A program made the translations under genes and the position numbers. The notes beneath the pieces were generated by a model, which was given only the letters and a program-made list of their open reading frames with translations, was not told the DNA's origin and searched no databases. Below are positions 57,584 through 64,000 of a DNA stretch of 64,000 nt, piece by piece. Source of the stretch: Anadara kagoshimensis. Lineage: Eukaryota; Mollusca; Bivalvia; Arcoida; Arcidae. Location of the stretch: assembly GCA_021292105.1 (NCBI GenBank), contig CM037869.1, positions 37,580,655-37,644,654 on the forward strand, written 5' to 3'. Numbering within the stretch: the first letter of the stretch is position 1; each line of letters starts with the position of its first letter.

Positions 57584-59297
57584 TGCGTTACTTCAAGACG
57601 GAAGACCAGTATGTTACGCATCGAAATCGTTGACGTTTACCGAACAAAATTACGCAAATATTGAACGCGAAATGCTTGGAATCGTATTTGGTTGTCATAG
57701 GTTTCATGAGTATGTTTACGGACGGAAAGTGACCGTCGAAACAGATCACAAGCCTCTCGAAGTCATTGCTAAGAAACCATTACATGTCGCGCCACCAAGA
57801 TTGCAGCGAATGCTTTTCAGCATACAAAAATACGACTTGGACATTCGCTATAAGCCCGGAAAGGACATACCTGTCGCGGATACGCTAAGCCGTAACTATT
57901 CGGAAGACACTACAGTAAATTTATCGGACAAGGTAGAATTACAAGTACATTTTGTCTTAGCTAACGTACCGGTTAGCGATTGTCGCTTACACGAAATCCG
58001 CACCGAAACACAAAAAGATAAGATACTTAGCAAACTCATGGAAATCATCGATGAAGGTTGGCCACACCTCCGACGTCAATGCCATTCATCCGTTATTGAG
58101 TTCTGGAATTACAGAGACGAGTTATCTGTCATAGATGGTATAATTTTCAAAGCCGATAAAATAGTGATACCGCTTAGCATGAGGTCTTACATGCTCAATG
58201 CAATACATAGTGGTCACATGGGTATCGAAAGATCTATCCAACGAGCTCGAGATGTACTATTTTGGCCGAAAATGACCGACGATATCACGAATGTCGTTAA
58301 GCAATGTGCTGTATGTCAGGAGAACCGGAACTCGCCTCAAAAAGAACCTCTGATTTGCTCAGATGTTCCAGATTACCCTTGGCAGGTAGTCGCTACAGAT
58401 CTGTTTTATTGGGATCACAAAGATTATATGGTCATAGTCGATTATTACAGTAGGTATTTCGAAGTATACCAGCTGTGTAATACTCTCAGTAGCACTGTTA
58501 TCAGTAAGTGTAAGAATGCTTTTTCGCGTCACGGCATCCCGGAAAAGGTAGTTTCGGACAACGCGATGCAGTATACTTCGAGCGAATTCACCGATTTCGC
58601 CAGAACATGGAATTTTACACATGTTACCTCAAGCCCGAGATATCCACAAAGTAACGGTCTTGCCGAAAGAACAGTTCAAACTGTTAAGCGTCTTTTTACA
58701 AAATCGAAGTTATCAGGCATTGATCCACTTATTAGCTTGCTTGAATATCGTACAACACCGCTTGATATAGGCTCATCACCATCTCAGCTTCTGATGGGAC
58801 GTAGATTACGTGCCGCATTACCAGTTACCGTTCAGCACATGGTTCCGGAAATACCAGTTAATGCGCGTGATAAAATGATATCTAGCCGAATGCGTGCGAA
58901 AAAACAATACGATAAAAATGCTAAACCAAGAAAAACACCGGAAGTTGGAGAATCTGTTCGCTTTCAAAAGTTTGACAAAAAATGGAATCCAGCCGTTATA
59001 GTTAACAAACATAACGGTCGTTCTTTTTCATTGCTAGATCAAAACGGTACGATTTATCGCCGCAATACATCACACATCTTGCCAACAGCGGAGAAACGCG
59101 AACAAATTACAGAACCAGAGTATCGCACGCTCGCGGATAATATAAATTCTCAAAGTGCACCAGTGTCGGAGACAGTTAAATCAGTGTCGGATCCAGTTAA
59201 ATCACCTGGGCCTATCACCATGTCCAACTTACCCTCACAGCCATATATAACACGCTCTGGTCGTGAGGTTAAACCCAGGATTATTCCATCCATGTAA
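57584..59297 (+). pseudogene. pol: Pol segment: RNase H and integrase (frame-shifted)
   Basis: Continues RNase H (IEREMLG.VFG.HRF, then ETDHKPL), a tether with RLQRM and the KPGKDIPVADTLSR end. The integrase follows: zinc module H-x3-H-x29-C-x2-C (first His codon at 58206), catalytic core with ATD, VVSDN and the final Glu in LAERT, spaced D-x35-E, and a C-terminal domain ending at 59297. The reading is open for over 560 codons after the break, so damage to pol is limited to the two frame changes. There is no chromodomain signature that I recognise. Confidence 0.9.
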
Positions 59298-59405
59298 ATA
59301 CTTACTTTGTTCTTGTTTATTACGTTGACGTTTTATTTCAAGTTTCACAAATTAGTGACATTAATATCAGATGTGGCAATGTGTTTCAGTGACTTTATTC
59401 AGTTT

Positions 59406-59418
59406 AAAAGGAAGGGGA
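59406..59418 (+). other. Polypurine tract
   Basis: AAAAGGAAGGGGA directly before the 3' LTR, as required for plus-strand priming. Confidence 0.85.
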
Positions 59419-59643
59419 TGTTATATTATGGACTAATAAGACTTAGAGTTATCTCTCTTTGAATTATGAATGAATACCCCATGAATATCTGTATGTAAAC
59501 CCCAATTTATAGGTTTATGACGTATGCATTATCTGACGTCAGAATGACGTTGTTAGTATTAAAAAAATGTCTACCTACATGAATAGACGTGTTGTCTTAA
59601 TCATTCATGTATCATAACACCCCGACCACGAGAATATATTACA
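59419..59643 (+). repeat. 3' LTR (225 bp)
   Basis: TGTTATATTATGG to ATATATTACA, the same length and sequence as the 5' LTR. The CRE palindrome is at 59534-59541. Followed by the AAATG target duplicate. Confidence 0.95.
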
Positions 59644-59648
59644 AAATG

Positions 59649-59945
59649 GGTTTTATGTCCCAGACAAAAATTATTTCATTTATATTGAGATGTCACCAGC
59701 TATAGGTGTAGTCACAGAATTTTTGACCCGTGCAGTGTGCCCGGGGCAATGTGCAGGGACGGTTCCGTGTCTGCCTGTTATTATTTAAGGGAACACCGTT
59801 TCTTTAATTTCTAGATACAGAATACTTGGCGAAAGAACAGTCACTACCCATTTCCAAGTCTTGGTCAGACCTGACTTGGGTTCAAACCCACAACCTCCCA
59901 CATACGGAGCGAGCACTTTACCAACTGAGTTATCGTGTAGTGGTA
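59649..59945 (-). mobile_element. tRNA-derived SINE, family S2, abutting the LTR element
   Basis: Head near 59945 (minus CACTACACGATAACTCAGTT, then GTGGGTTTGAACCC), body AATGGGTAGTGACTG, tail CTGGGACATAAAACC running into the LTR element's AAATG duplicate. The retrotransposon therefore inserted at the very 3' edge of this SINE. Confidence 0.75.
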
Positions 59946-60052
59946 TAGTTTGAATTGAACATGAAACACAAGAGGTTGCAGCTGAATTTGGTATAAGGAA
60001 CCCATTACAAAATATATAATACTGTCCTAACATTTTGTTTAATTTAATCATA

Positions 60053-60092
60053 CATTCAAAACATGGATGTTTTATACCATGTTTTGAATGCT
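60053..60092. repeat. Short perfect hairpin
   Basis: CATTCAAAACATGG and CCATGTTTTGAATG (14 bp) around a loop of about 10 bases. Confidence 0.7.
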
Positions 60093-60342
60093 AAAGCATT
60101 TCTCAATGGCGATTTTGATTACCAGGAATGAAAAAAACCATAACAAAAACACGTTTCAACACTTAAGGCTTAAAGTTATTGTTTCTGGAGTGAACCATAA
60201 AATTTCTTAAACTGATGATGTAAGAAACTGGTTGAAAATAGCTTTTTTTGTATATCTTTTTTCTTATACAAATTTTATATTAATGCTATAGAGGAATATT
60301 TTTTCAATTTTTTGCTGCAACAAATGTTTGAAAAACAAAAAC

Positions 60343-61015
60343 AAACATGCATGTTCCAACAAGAATATCAAAGCAAAGTAAAAAGTTTGAACCTGTCAAA
60401 TAAGGTAAAACATGTGAAGTCGGATGCTCCGGAAGAGTAAGTACCTGTTTCACTAGCTACATCCGATATGTCTAAAATGGAAATTGAGATGGGATGTCAA
60501 ATACCAGGGAAAAATTTGGTTACTGTTGCTTATTTGCATAATGAAACACAAAATAATCTGTAATTTTGGAGTTTAGAATTGCAGTCAAACCTGTCTATAA
60601 AGGTCATCCAAGGGAACGAGTAAAAGTGGCCTTTATATACAGGTTCAAATAATATGAAAAAAGAACAATTAGGATACAATTCTACTGGCCTTTACAAGCA
60701 GGTGGTCCTTATATAGAAGTGTCCTTGAAGGCAGGTTTGACTGTAACTAACATATTTCTGCTACGGATTTCTTGAAGATGCATATATTAATATTTGGATG
60801 AAATGCTGTATTATTCATGAATACCAAAATAATCGTTAAACCTTCTTGAATTATATGTCGCAGTGGTTAATCAAAAACAAACATAATAATCCATGTCCGA
60901 ATCACAATCCAGAAGCAAAGTAAAAGCTTTGAAACTGACATGTTAGGTTAGACACGTGAACTTCCACCAGGGAAGTGAGGCTGGGTGCTCCGGAAGGGTA
61001 AGCACCTGTTAATTT
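60343..61015 (-). repeat. Two D1 repeat pieces with an F1 MITE between
   Basis: D1 pieces at 60343-60490 and 60865-61015 (minus; AAAAACAAACAT..., GGGAAGTGAGGCTGGGTGC, CTCCGGAAGGGTAAGCACC). The F1 copy is at 60581-60745 (CAGTCAAACCTGTCTATAAA to GCAGGTTTGACTGTA). Confidence 0.7.
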
Positions 61016-61179
61016 AGAGCAGAGATGTTTTTTGTCACTGTATTCCACCTTTTGATCTGTCACAAAACAAATCTAAAAAGAGATACATTTCATTAATGTT
61101 CTCAATGGATTTTCTTATCCGTGGAAACAGATGGGAGAGGGAATTTGTGCGTGGCAATATGTAAATTTTCAGAGCTGAT

Positions 61180-61348
61180 ACTGTAAACTTAATTATTTTT
61201 GCTGTGTACCAATTTTCGTTTGTTTTGCGCGAAAATTAATGCCAAGCGAAAATTATATTATGCATATTGTGTCAGGGAAAAACGCGAAAATTTATCTACG
61301 CGGATATGTCTAAATTTCTTATACCGCGAAAATAAATACGTTTACAGT
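61180..61348. repeat. MITE with ACTGTAAAC ends, second copy
   Basis: ACTGTAAACTTAATTATTTT to GCGAAAATAAATACGTTTACAGT, with internal GCGAAAATTA motifs in both orientations; sister of 37979-38184. Confidence 0.75.
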
Positions 61349-61679
61349 AGTTTAGTTTTTAAATGGAAATTTTTAAGAAATTCTGTCATTTATTTCTTAA
61401 CATCGGATAACATGTCATATACCATTTTTTTAATGTATTTTGTGATTAAATTCAAAAAATGGTATATAGTGGATTCTTCACTTCCTTGATCGATCAATGT
61501 AGCATTTTTCCTCTGAAATTAAGCATCGGACACAAAATCCCAAGAGGAAACGAGCACAGCTCATGAGTAAGTCAATCCATTAAGAAGAGTACTGCATAAG
61601 GGGGAAATCTTGACCGAAAAGTGTATAGGTAAAATCAAGATTTAAGTTAAAACAAGTGAATTCGGGCGGATCCCAGACC

Positions 61680-61757
61680 TGTATGTTTTTCTTTAAACTG
61701 TTAAACAGCATACCCAATTAATGTAATTGGCTATGGGTGTGCTGTTTAAAGAAAAAC
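61680..61757. repeat. Foldback sequence
   Basis: GTATGTTTTTCTTTAAAC... AACAGCA.ACCCAATTA is mirrored by TAATTGG...GGGT.TGCTGTTTAAAG and AAAAACATAC, nearly 80 bp in all. A- and T-rich simple sequence follows to 61880. Confidence 0.7.
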
Positions 61758-62263
61758 ATACACTAGTTTAATGAAAAAAAAAAAAAGAAAAGGAAAAAAA
61801 GAAAAAAATAAACAAAAAAGTTTATCAGTTAAAATATGAAAATAATTAATTAAAAATAAAAAAAAAAATAATTAACAGTTTAATATGAGACAGAAGTCCA
61901 TGATAACCGGGGCTCAGTCGGGTTTGATGATAGTTGGTGTTGTTGCTGATGTTGTATATATCAGCTGTGTTTTCTGTGACATATATTTTACAACGCGGTC
62001 ACATTATTACATAATTTTCTGGGGAAACATATGTCTCCAAAATACATAGGCTATATATGACTTGAACGTTCTAGAAATGTATTTTTCCATTGTCAAAATT
62101 GCGCAATGGTCTGATTTTATTGCCAGAAATGTAATTTTATATTTCATATTATATTTTGCAAAAATATTCCCACTATGCAGAATTTGGAGACATTTATGCC
62201 GCTTTTCAGTGGACAGGGGAGTTCAATTTGGGTTCAAGGTAGACTTAAATGGAAAGTAAACAC

Positions 62264-62278
62264 AGCGCCACCTACCGG
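62264..62278 (-). promoter_or_regulatory. Strong CTCF-like motif
   Basis: AGCGCCACCTACCGG on plus reads CCGGTAGGTGGCGCT on minus, matching all positions of the CTCF consensus CCRSYAGGKGGCRCT. An ETS-like CGGAAG lies 45 bp downstream (about 62311). No gene is recognised next to it in this window, so it could be a boundary site or the start of a gene extending rightward. Confidence 0.45.
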
Positions 62279-62641
62279 ATACTAGTAAACAATGTGACAG
62301 AGCCGTCATTCGGAAGTTGGTCAGTTACTGAGAGGAAAACCTGGATGCTGAGGCGATCTATATTAGGTTTGTATAAAAATAATTTAATATAAACATCTAT
62401 TATTCATTTTACGTTAAAGCGTAAGTTTGTAAAGAGCACGAGACAAAATAGTCTGGAACGTGTTCCCACCATACATTTTTTTTTCGAATTACCGGTAAAA
62501 TATCCACATGTCATGCATGTAGGCTGACATCGAGTTGATGAGTAACGTAACCGATGATGATGATGACGACAGTGTTCATTTTGGAAGGGGCCATGGGTCC
62601 ATTTGCTGCCTTTATGGAGCCATGTGGGCCATATTTAACAC

Positions 62642-62799
62642 TACAGTCAAATCTGTCTGTGAAGACCGCCCACATAACCAGTAATTTAGAAATGGTCTTT
62701 ATTGACAGGTGCCCATTGTACAGAGGTTCCAAAAACATGAATTCAGAGCAAGTGGGATGAAATTTTTAGAGGTGGTTTTTAATGCAGGTTTGGTTGTAC
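62642..62799. repeat. F1 MITE copy
   Basis: TACAGTCAAATCTGTCTGTG to GCAGGTTTGGTTGTA. Confidence 0.65.
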
Positions 62800-63047
62800 T
62801 TGAATGAAAAAATGTTATGGTGTTTTATAGGAAATATTTTGAAAATGCCCCCCCCCCCCCTTCTGTAAAATCCTGGTGTTGAGTATGACCACATGTGTAT
62901 CTATAGATGGTGACATTGTCTGCATAAGTAATTTTCTTTCAATTTGATTTGTACTTCAAAAGATCCTGGGACCTGTCATCCCAGACCTCCCATGAAAAAA
63001 ATTTCTGTGAAAAAATAAAATAAATCATAGAATTTAATGAGTGGATT

Positions 63048-63089
63048 GATGTGTGTGTGTGTGTGTGTGTGTGTGTGGGGGGGGGGGGT
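63048..63089. repeat. (TG)n followed by poly-G
   Basis: About 13 TG units running straight into roughly 11 G; length is uncertain. Confidence 0.85.
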
Positions 63090-63095
63090 TATAGA

Positions 63096-64000
63096 AGAAA
63101 GTTTTGCCCCTCCATAAATAAGTTCATTTAATACTTTTTATTCATTCAATTATAATTGGCTATGTCACACATCAGTTGTAAAATAAACAAATATTATATA
63201 CTAGTACCTGCTGCTAATCACACATTTTAATCTTCAAATAGTATATATATAAGTTACTATTTACTATTTTTAAGATATGCCCAAAGCTATTGTCATGACC
63301 TATCAACTTTTACGCTAAATTTTGAAATGTAGGTCATCTATACAATAACAAAAGATACAAATAAACAAACTGACTCATTATAGACAAGTTAATGTATTGG
63401 TAAATCAAAAACAAAGATACTTATCCATGTCTGAATCACAATCCAGAAGCAAAGTTAACACTTTGGAACTGACAAGTAAGGTTAGATACAACTTCCACCA
63501 GGGAAGTGAGACCTGGTACTCAGAAAAAGTAAGCAACCCTTGTTTAGCTAGCTACACCCGCCACATGTGTAATCAAAATTGTGTGAAAGGAACATGGAAC
63601 TATGGGACGTCAAATATATCCAGGGCAATCCTGGACACAGAGATATCAAACTTATCAACAATACTGTGATGATGGCTATAAAACATTTTGAGGGCCTTGA
63701 TAAGCCTAGGCTTGCAATATCCCTGTGTCAGCAATTTATTAATTTTAATTTTTTTTTAAAAGTCCATGTTCACAATCCCAAAAGCCAAGTTACAACTTAG
63801 TTGAACTGCCACCAGGGAAGTGAGGCCAGGTGCTTTGGTAGGATAGGGGTATTAATAATAATAATAATAAGTTTTGCCCCTCCATAAGTTCATTTAATAA
63901 TTTGCATTCATTCCAATATATTTGGCTATGTCACACATCTGTTGTAAAATGAACAAATGAGATACTAGTACCTGCTGTTAACCAGCAGTAATAACACATT
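63096..64000. repeat. ~130-bp direct duplication flanking a D1 copy
   Basis: GTTTTGCCCCTCCATAA... TTGGCTATGTCACACATC... ACTAGTACCTGCTG occurs at 63098-63225 and 63871-63979. Between them is a near-complete minus D1 copy (63397-63835) and a short (AAT)n. The right copy runs to the window edge. Confidence 0.75.

Larger units (their letters stand above)
54996..59648 (+). mobile_element. Ty3/Gypsy LTR retrotransposon with target duplication, 4643 bp
   Basis: A complete element (55001-59643) bounded by identical 225-bp LTRs and flanked by the 5-bp direct repeat AAATG (54996-55000, 59644-59648). Order: LTR, tRNA-Leu-type primer site, gag with two zinc knuckles, protease, reverse transcriptase, RNase H, integrase, polypurine tract, LTR. 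RNase H before integrase places it in Ty3/Gypsy (Metaviridae). There is no env-like frame: only about 110 bp separate the integrase stop from the polypurine tract. Size, tRNA-Leu priming and 5-bp duplication are like Steamer-type elements of bivalves, but membership needs a phylogeny. Two frameshifts in pol make this copy non-autonomous as sequenced. Confidence 0.95.

Noticed and set aside
59298..59405. Space after integrase examined for an env-like gene
   Set aside because: Only about 110 bp before the polypurine tract and no frame, so this is a retrotransposon without envelope.

Overview
The window looks like nuclear DNA of a marine invertebrate, most probably a bivalve mollusc (inference). 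It is AT-rich, its genes are split into small exons by long introns, and it is crowded with tRNA-derived SINEs, short inverted-repeat (MITE-like) elements, satellites, poly-G/C tracts and a Ty3/Gypsy LTR retrotransposon. No bacterial-type operons, ribosome binding sites or CRISPR arrays are present.

Four protein-coding genes can be rebuilt exon by exon, with GT/AG borders and consistent phases. (1) A WDR73-like WD40 gene lies on + (7156-20024, 10 exons, 373 aa), behind a promoter-like stretch with an ETS motif and a possible divergent first exon. (2, 3) Two SLC16/monocarboxylate-transporter-like paralogues stand head to head: MCT-A on - (20702-26472, 6 exons, 483 aa) and MCT-B on + (32375-37879, 6 exons, 584 aa). 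They share every intron position and phase. The roughly 5.9 kb between their start codons holds a hAT-like MITE, about 36 copies of an 89-bp satellite and an array of 117-bp repeats. (4) An EBPL-like gene (emopamil-binding-protein-like) lies on - (44453-47237, 4 exons, 231 aa).

Layout: 1-6.9 kb is repeats, including a 75-bp minisatellite. 7.1-20.1 kb is WDR73, with introns full of mobile fragments. 20.7-26.5 kb is MCT-A, whose fourth intron carries a decayed tandem array of copies of the end of exon 4. 26.9-31.2 kb is the satellite block. 32.4-37.9 kb is MCT-B. 38-44.4 kb is gene-poor. 44.4-47.2 kb is EBPL, with a dead duplicate of its exon 3 inside intron 3. 47.6-54.6 kb is accessory DNA, including a 1.87 kb inverted-repeat element built from palindromic repeats. 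55.0-59.6 kb is a 4.64 kb LTR retrotransposon with identical 225-bp LTRs, a perfect 5-bp target duplication, a tRNA-Leu-type primer site and two frameshifts in pol. 59.6-64 kb is SINE/MITE DNA with one strong CTCF-like motif.

The genes do not form an evident pathway. The two transporters are a local duplication, and WDR73 and EBPL are unrelated housekeeping-type neighbours. The strongest observations are the exon-derived debris inside two genes, the young but frame-broken retrotransposon whose LTR carries CRE-type motifs, and the several nested or highly structured repeats. I saw no wholly new multi-gene system.
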